A DNA stretch of 33,283 bases from CAIWGV01 sp964515175 (GTDB lineage Bacteria; Pseudomonadota; Alphaproteobacteria; UBA7879; UBA5542), in contig CAZEUR010000010.1 in NCBI GenBank assembly GCA_964515175.1, positions 1-33,283 of the forward strand, read 5' to 3'. The notes below the pieces were generated by a model, which was not told the DNA's origin, did not search any database, and worked only from the letters and a program-made list of their open reading frames with translations. Shown here piece after piece: positions 24,623 to 31,828 of the stretch. Within the stretch, counting starts at the first letter, position 1. Every line of letters starts with the position of its first letter. The position numbers and the translations under genes were made by a program.

Positions 24623-25929
24623 TGAATGTGCGCTTCCTTATTTTTTGCCTAAGAATTGTTCTCATCTTTTTGGTGATTTTTTTGCTTGTGCAAAACCCAG
24701 GGCAGATTCAAATTGATTGGTATAATTATGAAGTTAAAACATCCCTTAGTTTTATTCTTTTTGTTTTTCTTATACTCCTTTTTGTCGTTGCTCTTTTCTC
24801 TGCTGGATGGGAGGGGGGTGTTTGGATTCTCCGAAAAGCTCTTAATTTGGAACAAACCACTTTCAAGAAAGATGCTGATAGCTTGGTGGCTAAAGCCCTA
24901 TGTGCTTTGGAGTTTGGAAACCTAAAAGAAGCCAAAAAACTTTCCTTTGAAGCTCTTAAACTTTTACCCAATTCGGCCTTACCAGGAATTTGCCTCTTAA
25001 AAGCAGGACAGCTTTTAAAAGAGAAAAAAACTGAACAACTGGCTTTATCTCATTTAAAAAAATTCAAAGACTTTGCCCCCCTTGCTCTTCATGGAGAAAT
25101 TGAAGACAGTATAAAATCTGGGAAACTAGGCCTTTTGAAATCGCTCACAAAACAAGCCTCTCTCCTCTATAAAGACGAAGGTTGGTTTTTGAAGCAATCT
25201 TTAAAAGAACTGTTTCTCAATCAATCTTGGAAAGAAGCTCTAGAGATCCTCAAGAAGGCTGAAAAAAAGGGGGCCTATACTCAAGAGGAGGTTTCTGGAT
25301 TACAAGCAATGATCTGGTACCAACTCTCCAAAGAACCTGGCATCCCTGAGTTTGAAATATTGGGCTGCATGCAGAATGCCTATGATGCGGACCCCTCTTT
25401 CCTCCCTAATATTTTAAGCTTTGCCCCTCTTCTGAAGCGCCGCAAAGATTTACGGTCAGCCAAGCTTCTTTTGGAAAAAGCCTGGAATGAATCTCCCTCT
25501 TGGCCCATCGCGCAAATCTATTGCGATCTTATGGCAGAAGACTCAAAAGCTTTAACTCGCGCTCACAAGGCCCGAGATCTTCATGATCTTCAACCAGAAC
25601 ACCCGGTGAGCATCCTCATTCTAATTATTTATCTCATCCAAGCCCAGCTCTGGGGAGAAGCTTTAAGATATCTTGAATTTATTCCCTCCAAAGTGCCGGA
25701 AGCCCTTATCTTAAAGGCTGCCCTTGCCAAAAAAGAAAGAAGTAGCATTAAAGAGGCGTTAACCATCCTCATCCGTGCCATGGAAAAACTCTCTCTTCCC
25801 TACAAATGTGGATCCTGTAAATCTTTGCTGGCTGAGTGGAGTGTTTCTTGTCCCAAGTGTTCTTCTTTCCAATCCATTTATCTTAAGCATCCCATTACCT
25901 ATCTGAATTGTTTGAGTGCGTTGGAGTAA
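24622..25929 (+). CDS. HemY-like TPR membrane protein with C-terminal zinc ribbon
   Basis: The 435-aa protein has two N-terminal transmembrane helices (about 5-24 and 41-62) separated by NPGQIQIDWYNYEVKT, the hallmark spacing of HemY_N proteins. A long tetratricopeptide-like helical region occupies about 85-390. The end is a four-cysteine ribbon, CGSCKSLLAEWSVSCPKC (Cys396, 399, 410, 413), like that of LapB and alphaproteobacterial HemY. These proteins are linked to late haem synthesis or envelope assembly but their biochemistry is poorly defined. It is coupled to the mitofilin-like gene. It is a tetrapyrrole-operon type HemY, not the unrelated protoporphyrinogen oxidase HemY of Bacillus. Confidence 0.83.
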   Translation: MNVRFLIFCLRIVLIFLVIFLLVQNPGQIQIDWYNYEVKTSLSFILFVFLILLFVVALFSAGWEGGVWILRKALNLEQTTFKKDADSLVAKALCALEFGNLKEAKKLSFEALKLLPNSALPGICLLKAGQLLKEKKTEQLALSHLKKFKDFAPLALHGEIEDSIKSGKLGLLKSLTKQASLLYKDEGWFLKQSLKELFLNQSWKEALEILKKAEKKGAYTQEEVSGLQAMIWYQLSKEPGIPEFEILGCMQNAYDADPSFLPNILSFAPLLKRRKDLRSAKLLLEKAWNESPSWPIAQIYCDLMAEDSKALTRAHKARDLHDLQPEHPVSILILIIYLIQAQLWGEALRYLEFIPSKVPEALILKAALAKKERSSIKEALTILIRAMEKLSLPYKCGSCKSLLAEWSVSCPKCSSFQSIYLKHPITYLNCLSALE

Positions 25930-26004
25930 ACTTGTTCCAACTAAAAAGAGCTAAGGCATAATGACGTTGTTGAAAAATTTCCGATTTAATTAACAGGAGA
26001 CAAA

Positions 26005-27045
26005 ATGAGGAAAAAAGTACCTGCTGCCATTGAAATTTTTTTCTTTATGTCTAAATATAAAAAATTGTTATTTGGAATAATGATTTTATTTTTTCAGAAT
26101 ATATCAAATTCTGCGATTGAAAAACCAAATTTGGATACTCTTCCTGTAGAGCTTCAAGAGCGCGTATATTCATTTTTGTCTCGTGACGAACGTGCAGAGG
26201 TTAGGCTTGTTAATAAATCAATAAATATGGTTGGGCGTAATATAATAACCTTTAATATGAATTCTATAAATGAGAACGATGTGGAAGGGATTAAAAATTT
26301 CTTTAGGCGACATAAAGAAATAAAGTCTTTAACAATTAAAGAGGTAAAACCCGAAATTCTTGAAAGAGTTTTGAAAGGATTAAATAGTGATAATTTCATG
26401 TTTTCTGACCTCGCACACTTCGTGATCTATCCATATCTGAGAGGGTCAGAGTCCATCTCCCCTCTCCTTATTGAATTTTTGAAACATACAATGCCAAACC
26501 TAAATTCTTTGGAACTAGAGGGTTGCAATCTATCACTTGAAGGTGCTCAAGTAATTAGTAAAATGAAAGGGCTAATACATTTGAATATTAGAAATAATAA
26601 CTTGGGTTCTATAGGTGCTCGCATAATTAGCTCCATGAATAATCTAGTCTCTTTGAAAATCGGGAATAATAAACTAGAACTTAAAGGAGTTCAGGCGATT
26701 AAAGCCATGAAACTGTCTTCTTTAGAGGTTTATGGGAACAATGTAGGAGATGGTGGGGCTCAAGTAATCAGTACTATGCCTTTGACTGAATTAGATATAG
26801 GATATAATGGCTTAGGTCCTAATGGAGCCCAAGTGATTAGTACTATGAGACAGCTGAGGTCTTTAAAGATTTGGAATAATGACATAGGCTTTGAAGGTGC
26901 TAGAGCAATTAGAACTATGGATCACCTAATTTCTTTAGATATCAAAGATTGTGGTATAGGCCTTGAAGGGACTCAAGAAATTAAGAGTATGAAAAATTTA
27001 GTTAAATTAGAATTGGAAGAACAGCCTGTACCACCAGCAAGCTAA
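26005..27045 (+). CDS. Exported F-box-like / leucine-rich-repeat protein
   Basis: The 346-aa protein starts at ATG 26005 (GGAG Shine-Dalgarno sequence, 5-nt spacer). A hydrophobic segment (KKLLFGIMILFFQNISNSA, about 19-37) may export or anchor it. Residues about 43-85 (LDTLPVELQERVYSFLSRDE, then RAEVRLVNKSI) fit an F-box-like helix set, with the usual LP.E....I/V..FL and LR.VN landmarks. After a spacer, about seven LRRs of 23-24 residues run from ~162 to the end, pattern L..L.I..N.LG..GA..IS.M. In eukaryotes an F-box binds Skp1 of an SCF ubiquitin ligase and the LRR holds the target. In an intracellular bacterium such a protein is a plausible host-directed effector. Secretion is not demonstrated. 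Confidence 0.8.
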   Translation: MRKKVPAAIEIFFFMSKYKKLLFGIMILFFQNISNSAIEKPNLDTLPVELQERVYSFLSRDERAEVRLVNKSINMVGRNIITFNMNSINENDVEGIKNFFRRHKEIKSLTIKEVKPEILERVLKGLNSDNFMFSDLAHFVIYPYLRGSESISPLLIEFLKHTMPNLNSLELEGCNLSLEGAQVISKMKGLIHLNIRNNNLGSIGARIISSMNNLVSLKIGNNKLELKGVQAIKAMKLSSLEVYGNNVGDGGAQVISTMPLTELDIGYNGLGPNGAQVISTMRQLRSLKIWNNDIGFEGARAIRTMDHLISLDIKDCGIGLEGTQEIKSMKNLVKLELEEQPVPPAS

Positions 27046-27066
27046 TATTTTTGTCTCAAGTTAAAA

Positions 27067-27103
27067 AAGAGCTGGAAAGACTGTGATCAGAGGCAGAGCT
27101 CTT
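27067..27103 (+). other. Inverted repeat after the F-box/LRR gene
   Basis: AAGAGCT at 27067-27073 and AGCTCTT at 27097-27103 are perfect reverse complements with a 23-nt loop. It starts 22 nt after the stop codon and may be a transcript-end structure. There is no T run, so a rho-independent terminator is not supported. The remaining bases to 27222 hold no gene; apaG's Shine-Dalgarno sequence (GAGGAAAG) ends about 7 nt before its ATG. Confidence 0.3.
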
Positions 27104-27222
27104 AACTAAGAAAGAAAAAATAACAGTTGCTGGGTAAGATGTAAGAAACAGATTTTTATTGCATTGTTGGGGGGTGTTTTGTACCATATCCTTATGGGAA
27201 CATTCTGTGAGGAAAGCACAAT

Positions 27223-27615
27223 ATGTCTGATTTACACGCCAGTTCCGTTCAAATTATAGCCGAACCTGTCTTCTTGGAATCCGAGTCTGAGCCTCATTCC
27301 GACCAATTTGTGTGGTCCTATCAAATCACTATCAAAAACCAGGGGGACCAAACCATAAAGCTCCTTCGACGTCATTGGAAAATAACTGATTCAAAAGGAC
27401 TCACACAAGAGATTGAAGGAAAAGGTGTTGTCGGAGTTGAGCCTTTTTTAAGACCGGGAGAAAGTTTTTCTTACACAAGCGGCGCTGTTCTAAGTTCCCC
27501 CTCTGGCATCATGCGGGGCGACTATGAAATGGAAAATCCTGCGGGCAAGAAATTCAAAGTGTCTATTCCAGCCTTCTCCCTCGACAGCCCTCATGAAACC
27601 GTTCTTTTAAATTAA
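27223..27615 (+). CDS. apaG: ApaG domain protein
   Basis: A 130-aa single-domain protein with a fibronectin-III-like beta fold. Conserved stretches are FVWSYQITIKNQGDQTIKLL, RRHWKITDS, GKGVVGVEPFLRPGESFSYT and the glycine-rich PSGIMRGDYEM. Family members are often linked to Co2+ resistance and Mg2+ efflux, but the molecular role is unclear. Length matches the family. The stop overlaps the trkH ATG by one base (TAATG), so the two are translationally coupled, an unusual partner for apaG. AGGAAAG precedes the start. Confidence 0.94.
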   Translation: MSDLHASSVQIIAEPVFLESESEPHSDQFVWSYQITIKNQGDQTIKLLRRHWKITDSKGLTQEIEGKGVVGVEPFLRPGESFSYTSGAVLSSPSGIMRGDYEMENPAGKKFKVSIPAFSLDSPHETVLLN

Positions 27616-29066
27616 TGGCCCATTTCCGATCCATATTTTATCTTATGGGCTGGTTGCTGCTCATTTTATCAGCCTCCATGCTTCCGCCTGCCATTTTTGA
27701 TTTTGTAGAAAATGTGGATGATTACAAGACATATCTTCTTTCTGCTTCTATTACCGTTTTTTTGGGAGTCCTCCTTGTTTTTTCAAATAAATCTGGAAAA
27801 GAAATAGAGTTTGATAAGAAAGATTCCTTTCTGTTCACAACTCTTTCCTGGATTATGGCTGTTGGATTTTCTTCCCTCCCTTTTTTGTTCTCTTCCCTTT
27901 CTCTCAGTTGGACTGATTCTGTTTTTGAAACAGTTTCTGGTCTGACAACAACGGGCGCCACCGTTCTTAAAAACTTAGACACACTCTCAAAGGGAATTTT
28001 ATTTTGGCGGGCCACCTTGCAATGGCTAGGGGGGATCGGGATTGTGGTGATGGCCCTTACGTTTCTCGCAGACATGCGCATTGGAGGAATGGAGCTTTTT
28101 CAATCGGAATCTTCCGATCGTTCGGAAAAATTTCTTCCCCGCATGGCACAAATCACAAAAGTTATCCTTTTAACCTACATTCTTTTAACATTTCTATGTT
28201 TTTTGGCCCTAAAGTGTGCGGGCATGTCATGGTTCGATGCCATTTGCCATAGTTTTTCCACCGTCTCAACGGGAGGATTTTCTACCCACGACAAATCCAT
28301 CGAATATTTTAACAACTCTTTTATAGAGTGTATTTTGGTTGTTTTTATGTTTTTAGGCGGCAGCACCCAGATTTTATTTGGACATTTTTTTGGTAAAAAT
28401 TGGCGGACTTTTTTTCAAGACCAGCAATTTCAGGCTTATTGTAGAATTGTTCTGTCCGCGGTGCTTCTGGTTGTCATTTGGAATTTCTTAACCCTTAACG
28501 AAGCCCCTGGAACCATTATTACAAAGTCCACCTTTAATGTGGTTTCTGCCATAACCACAACAGGTTTCGAATCTATGGATTATAATAGGTGGGGAAGTTT
28601 TGCCATGATCGTTTTCTTTCTTGTTCCTTTTATTGGGGGATGCACAGGATCCACTTCTGGGGGAATTAAGGTTTTTCGATTTGAGGTTTTGTGGGAAATC
28701 ATTCTAATTCATCTACAAAAGCTTCGAAGACCTCATGGTATTTTTCTTCCCAAATATAAGGCTCGAAAAATTTCTGATTCCGCCTTTGACTCTGTCGCAA
28801 CTTTTTTTGTTTTGTTTGTGTTTTGTTTTGTTCTGCTCTGTCTTGCACTTTCTTGTTTAGGGCTTGATTTTTTAACAACCCTTTCTGCGGCAGGATCCAT
28901 GCTCACAAACTTAGGGCCAGGCCTTGGAGATCTGATTGGCCCCACAGAAACCTACACAACTCTTGCCACTCCGGTAAAATGGGTTCTTATGTTTGGTATG
29001 CTTCTCGGCCGCCTGGAACTTTTGACAATTTTGGTTTTGTTTGTTCCCTCTTTTTGGAAAGATTAA
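27615..29066 (+). CDS. trkH: Potassium uptake channel protein TrkH/TrkG
   Basis: Inner-membrane K+ translocating subunit of the Trk system. The 483-aa chain has the fourfold membrane-pore-membrane layout with selectivity-filter segments TTTGATVL, STGGFSTH, TTTGFESMD and NLGPGLG, one per pore loop. Hydrophobic helices fill the rest. TrkA, the NAD-binding regulatory partner, is not in the window. The gene is coupled to apaG by TAATG. The 60 bp after it hold two copies of TCTATAAAAA, then the Shine-Dalgarno sequence of the RodZ-like gene. Confidence 0.95.
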   Translation: MAHFRSIFYLMGWLLLILSASMLPPAIFDFVENVDDYKTYLLSASITVFLGVLLVFSNKSGKEIEFDKKDSFLFTTLSWIMAVGFSSLPFLFSSLSLSWTDSVFETVSGLTTTGATVLKNLDTLSKGILFWRATLQWLGGIGIVVMALTFLADMRIGGMELFQSESSDRSEKFLPRMAQITKVILLTYILLTFLCFLALKCAGMSWFDAICHSFSTVSTGGFSTHDKSIEYFNNSFIECILVVFMFLGGSTQILFGHFFGKNWRTFFQDQQFQAYCRIVLSAVLLVVIWNFLTLNEAPGTIITKSTFNVVSAITTTGFESMDYNRWGSFAMIVFFLVPFIGGCTGSTSGGIKVFRFEVLWEIILIHLQKLRRPHGIFLPKYKARKISDSAFDSVATFFVLFVFCFVLLCLALSCLGLDFLTTLSAAGSMLTNLGPGLGDLIGPTETYTTLATPVKWVLMFGMLLGRLELLTILVLFVPSFWKD

Positions 29067-29112
29067 TCAAAATTTGAAACTTTCTATAAAAATGTGCAAT
29101 AATCTATAAAAA

Positions 29113-29119
29113 GGGGAGG
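29113..29119 (+). promoter_or_regulatory. Shine-Dalgarno sequence pointing to an ATA start codon
   Basis: GGGGAGG at 29113-29119 is followed by a 7-nt spacer and ATA at 29127-29129. In-frame TAA lies at 29121-29123, and the first conventional start codon in the frame is GTG at 29202, 75 bases later and inside the conserved helix-turn-helix. The ribosome site therefore marks ATA as the initiation codon, unless one base is misread (ATA for ATG). Confidence 0.6.
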
Positions 29120-29126
29120 TTAAAAA

Positions 29127-29699
29127 ATAGAAAAACAGCAACCAATTACAGAATTATTAAGAAAAACGCGACAAAAAAAAGGGTATACTATATCTCGTGT
29201 TGTGAAAGATCTTAATATAAACGAAGAATTTATTAGGGCTCTTGAAGGTGGTCAGCTTGGGAAGCTGCCCCCACAAAGCTATACCCTTGGATTCGTCAAG
29301 GCTTATGCTAAATATTTAAAAATAAACCCTCATGATGCCGTCGAAAACTTTAAAAGAACCTACGATCTTCAAACAGAAGCTTTTTTGGGGGCGCCCTCAG
29401 AAGATGAAAAAAAAGACTTACCTCTAAATGAAAAAATTAACGTTGGGCTTTCTTCTTTTTATAACTCAAAAGGAACCATTGTTTTTGCCATTGTTATTTT
29501 AGGGATTTTCCTGGGCTACAGAATTTTGCTTTCTAAACCTCGAAGCACCGCCCCAGTTTTTTATGAAACAGAGGAGGTGGTAGCCCCCACCAAAAAAGTC
29601 GGTCAAACAAGAGCTTCGGAAAAATCTATCGCTTCTGCAGAAAAGGCTCTTTTAAAATCCATTAACGTGTCTGTGGATAAGTCTTCTGAGCGCCGGTAA
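29127..29699 (+). CDS. RodZ-like helix-turn-helix membrane protein, start codon ATA
   Basis: Read from ATA 29127, the 190-aa protein begins (M/I)EKQQPITELLRKTRQKKGY and continues TISRVVKDLNINEEFIRALE, GG, LPPQSYTLGFVKAYAKYLKI, the full HTH_25/Xre-type domain of RodZ. A transmembrane helix follows (GTIVFAIVILGIFLGYRILL, about 112-131), then a short periplasmic tail of about 55 residues. RodZ links MreB filaments to the cell-wall machinery; this version lacks the large C-terminal beta domain. Starting at GTG 29202 would delete the first helix of the domain. The last codons contain a perfect DnaA box (29672-29680). Other Xre-type membrane proteins are possible. Confidence 0.8.
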   Translation: MEKQQPITELLRKTRQKKGYTISRVVKDLNINEEFIRALEGGQLGKLPPQSYTLGFVKAYAKYLKINPHDAVENFKRTYDLQTEAFLGAPSEDEKKDLPLNEKINVGLSSFYNSKGTIVFAIVILGIFLGYRILLSKPRSTAPVFYETEEVVAPTKKVGQTRASEKSIASAEKALLKSINVSVDKSSERR

Positions 29700-29945
29700 T
29701 TTCCTTTTTGTTCTTTTTTATCCCTTTTTTATCCACAGGAAATGGCAGCCTTAAAAATTCCACTCACACCCTGTTGGTATCTTTTTTTGTGAGAAATTTT
29801 CTTGTTTATGGGAGGTTTTTTTTAAAATCTTTGTGTGGATAAACGGGCCTGTTTTTTTGTTAACAAAGATCACAGACATATACTAATACTACTAAGATAT
29901 ACTTATATTTTAATTAAGTAGAATTAAGGAGAATTTTTTATCTTT
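29672..29945. other. Candidate chromosomal replication origin (oriC)
   Basis: Three perfect DnaA boxes lie within 171 bp: TGTGGATAA at 29672-29680, TTATCCACA at 29729-29737 and TGTGGATAA at 29834-29842. A GTTAAC-centred palindrome (TTTGTTAACAAA, about 29858-29869) and an AT-rich tract (about 29870-29945) follow. The bottom strand of 29878-29896 reads CTTAGTAGTATTAGTATAT, a run of TAG/TAT triplets like the DnaA-trio that DnaA uses to open DNA. The whole 29700-30080 gap has no credible gene. Boxes, a neighbouring AT-rich unwinding region and triplets are the standard parts of a bacterial origin. Rough skew reading agrees. Function is untested. Confidence 0.6.
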
Positions 29946-30080
29946 TTCCAAGAAGGCAGAGAGTAGGTTTCCTCACGGAAGTCTTGATCTAATCCCATTT
30001 TTTTGGTAAAAGTGGACTATGATGATACACGCGTTGTCGCCGAAGGGTTTCTCTTTCCATAAATTTCAAAGGATTGTTTT

Positions 30081-30941
30081 ATGAATTGGATTAAAGACTA
30101 TGTTCGCCCAAAACTTCAAAAACTAACAGCTGAAAACAAGAGTACTGTTGGAGAGAATCTGTGGCAGAAGTGCCCTTCCTGCGAGCAGATGCTGTTTCAT
30201 CGAGATCTGGTGGACAATCTCTCCGTTTGTCATTATTGCAACCACCATTTGCGATTAAGCGCACAAACACGCCTTAAACTTTTATTTGATAACGAAGAGT
30301 TTACGCCCATTACTTTGCCAAAAGTTCTTGTTGATCCTCTAAAATTCAAGGACTCCAAAAAATATGTAGATCGTCTGAAAGAGTATCGCAAAAAAACGGG
30401 ACAGGAGGATGCAATTGTTGTGGCTCACGGAAAAATAGGAGGGCATTCAGCGGTTGTGGCGGCCTTTGACTTTTCCTTTATGGGGGGGTCCATGGGACTT
30501 GCTGTGGGGGCGGCCCTTGTGACTGCAGCAGAGTTGGCTGTCAAACTAGACTTTCCCCTTGTTGCAATCCCCGCGTCTGGTGGTGCTCGTATGCAGGAGG
30601 GGCCGTTTTCCTTGATGCAAATGCCTCGATCCACGGTGGCGGTTCAAATGCTCCGAGAGGCTAAGCTTCCCTATCTTGTTTTGTTGGTGGATCCGACCCT
30701 CGGAGGTGTTTCTGCTTCTTTTGCCATGTTGGGGGATATTACCTTGGCGGAATCGGGCGCTACCATTGGGTTTACGGGCGCGCGCGTTATCCAGCAGACC
30801 ATTAAGGAAAAATTGCCGGCCGGATTCCAGACGGCAGAATACCTTCAAGAGCACGGGATGATTGATATGGTGGTTCATCGTAAAGATTTGAGAGAAACGT
30901 TCAAGAAAATATTAGGGCTTTTGAAACACAAAAGTTTATAA
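30081..30941 (+). CDS. accD: Acetyl-CoA carboxylase carboxyltransferase subunit beta
   Basis: Cytoplasmic partner of AccA in the transfer of the carboxyl group from biotin to acetyl-CoA, the first step of fatty acid synthesis. The N-terminal four-cysteine zinc ribbon is complete (Cys31, 34, 50, 53: CPSC...CHYC). The carboxyltransferase core follows, with SFMGGSMGLAVGAAL, PASGGARMQEG, TLGGVSASFA and GFTGARVIQQTIKEKLP. At 286 aa it has normal length. AAAGGA lies 7 nt upstream. A 21-codon reading frame at 30019-30084 ends across the accD ATG (ATGA) and might be a leader peptide. accA is not in the window, and the trp genes often found beside accD in this class are absent. Confidence 0.97.
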   Translation: MNWIKDYVRPKLQKLTAENKSTVGENLWQKCPSCEQMLFHRDLVDNLSVCHYCNHHLRLSAQTRLKLLFDNEEFTPITLPKVLVDPLKFKDSKKYVDRLKEYRKKTGQEDAIVVAHGKIGGHSAVVAAFDFSFMGGSMGLAVGAALVTAAELAVKLDFPLVAIPASGGARMQEGPFSLMQMPRSTVAVQMLREAKLPYLVLLVDPTLGGVSASFAMLGDITLAESGATIGFTGARVIQQTIKEKLPAGFQTAEYLQEHGMIDMVVHRKDLRETFKKILGLLKHKSL

Positions 30942-31023
30942 AAAGAAGCATAAAAACTTTTCTTTTTCTCAAAAAAACCTGATACCATAATTCCATAAGA
31001 ATTAATTAAACAAAAGGGATGGC

Positions 31024-31695
31024 ATGAAAGACCGACACAATCTTATGGCTGAATTTTTAGGAACACTGTTTGTGGTCCTCATCGGGTGCGGGGCGGCTGT
31101 TGTTTCTTCTTCTTCCATTGGGACTCTCGGGATTTGTTTTTCTTTTGGGATGGCGTTATCGGTTTCTCATTATGTGACAGGGCCCATTTCGGGGGGCCAT
31201 TTAAATCCAGCTGTTAGCTTTGCTTTCTGGCTTCGCAAGAAAATAAACTTGAAAAAGTTTCTTTCCTATGGAGTGGCGCAGTTGTCGGGGGCGGCTGTTG
31301 CGGGGGCCATTCTGTATGTTCTTATGGTGGATAAGCCAGACTTTAACCAAATGCTTTATTCAAATGGATTTGGGCCCTACTCCCCAGGGGGGTTCACAAT
31401 TCTTTCTGGGGGGGTGGCAGAGCTTCTTATGACAAGCTTTTTTGTTCTTGTCTTTTTTGCTGTATCGAGCTCGAAAGGGGATGCGACAGCAAGTCTGTTG
31501 GTGGGCGCTGCAAACATTGGAATCTATCTCTTTCTGACCCCTTTTACCAATGGATCTATAAATCCAGCTCGAAGCTTTGGTGTGGCTTTGTTGGAGGGAG
31601 GAGAAGCTTTAAATCAGGTGTGGTTCTTCTTTTTGGTTCCTATGGCGGGGGCTGTTCTCGCAGTTGTTTTAGAAAAATCTATTTTCAAAAAATAA
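31024..31695 (+). CDS. Aquaporin family channel with unusual selectivity filter
   Basis: The 223-aa protein has six transmembrane helices and both pore motifs: NPA at 61-63 (SGGHLNPAVSF) and 180-182 (GSINPARSF). Counting from the NPA motifs, the aromatic/arginine filter is Phe41, Tyr168, Gly177 and Arg183. Water-selective AqpZ has Phe, His, Thr, Arg and glycerol channel GlpF has Trp, Gly, Phe, Arg, so neither set fits. The substrate is therefore uncertain although the overall length and sequence are AqpZ-like. AAGGGATGGC precedes the ATG. It is followed by an AT-rich gap before dksA. Confidence 0.92.
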   Translation: MKDRHNLMAEFLGTLFVVLIGCGAAVVSSSSIGTLGICFSFGMALSVSHYVTGPISGGHLNPAVSFAFWLRKKINLKKFLSYGVAQLSGAAVAGAILYVLMVDKPDFNQMLYSNGFGPYSPGGFTILSGGVAELLMTSFFVLVFFAVSSSKGDATASLLVGAANIGIYLFLTPFTNGSINPARSFGVALLEGGEALNQVWFFFLVPMAGAVLAVVLEKSIFKK

Positions 31696-31782
31696 AATCA
31701 TTTTTTTATTATAAAATCTAGCGTTTCTGCGGTTTTTTTTTATTATAAAAATCTTGTAATTTTTTGGTTTTTTGATACAATC

Positions 31783-31801
31783 TTATGAAAAGATTTCATA
31801 A
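31783..31801 (+). promoter_or_regulatory. Perfect inverted repeat in the dksA leader
   Basis: TTATGAAA at 31783-31790 and TTTCATAA at 31794-31801 are perfect reverse complements around AGA. The site lies about 16 nt upstream of the dksA Shine-Dalgarno sequence (AGGAGG). It may be an operator or a weak mRNA hairpin. Upstream, TTATTATAAAA occurs twice, once in 31701-31719 and again near 31740-31752, next to T runs. Confidence 0.45.
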
Positions 31802-31828
31802 AAAGATTATTAAAACAGGAGGAAGAAT

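Noticed and set aside
29202..29699. RodZ-like gene starting at GTG 29202
   Set aside because: This start removes the first helix of the conserved domain and has no ribosome site, whereas upstream residues complete the domain.
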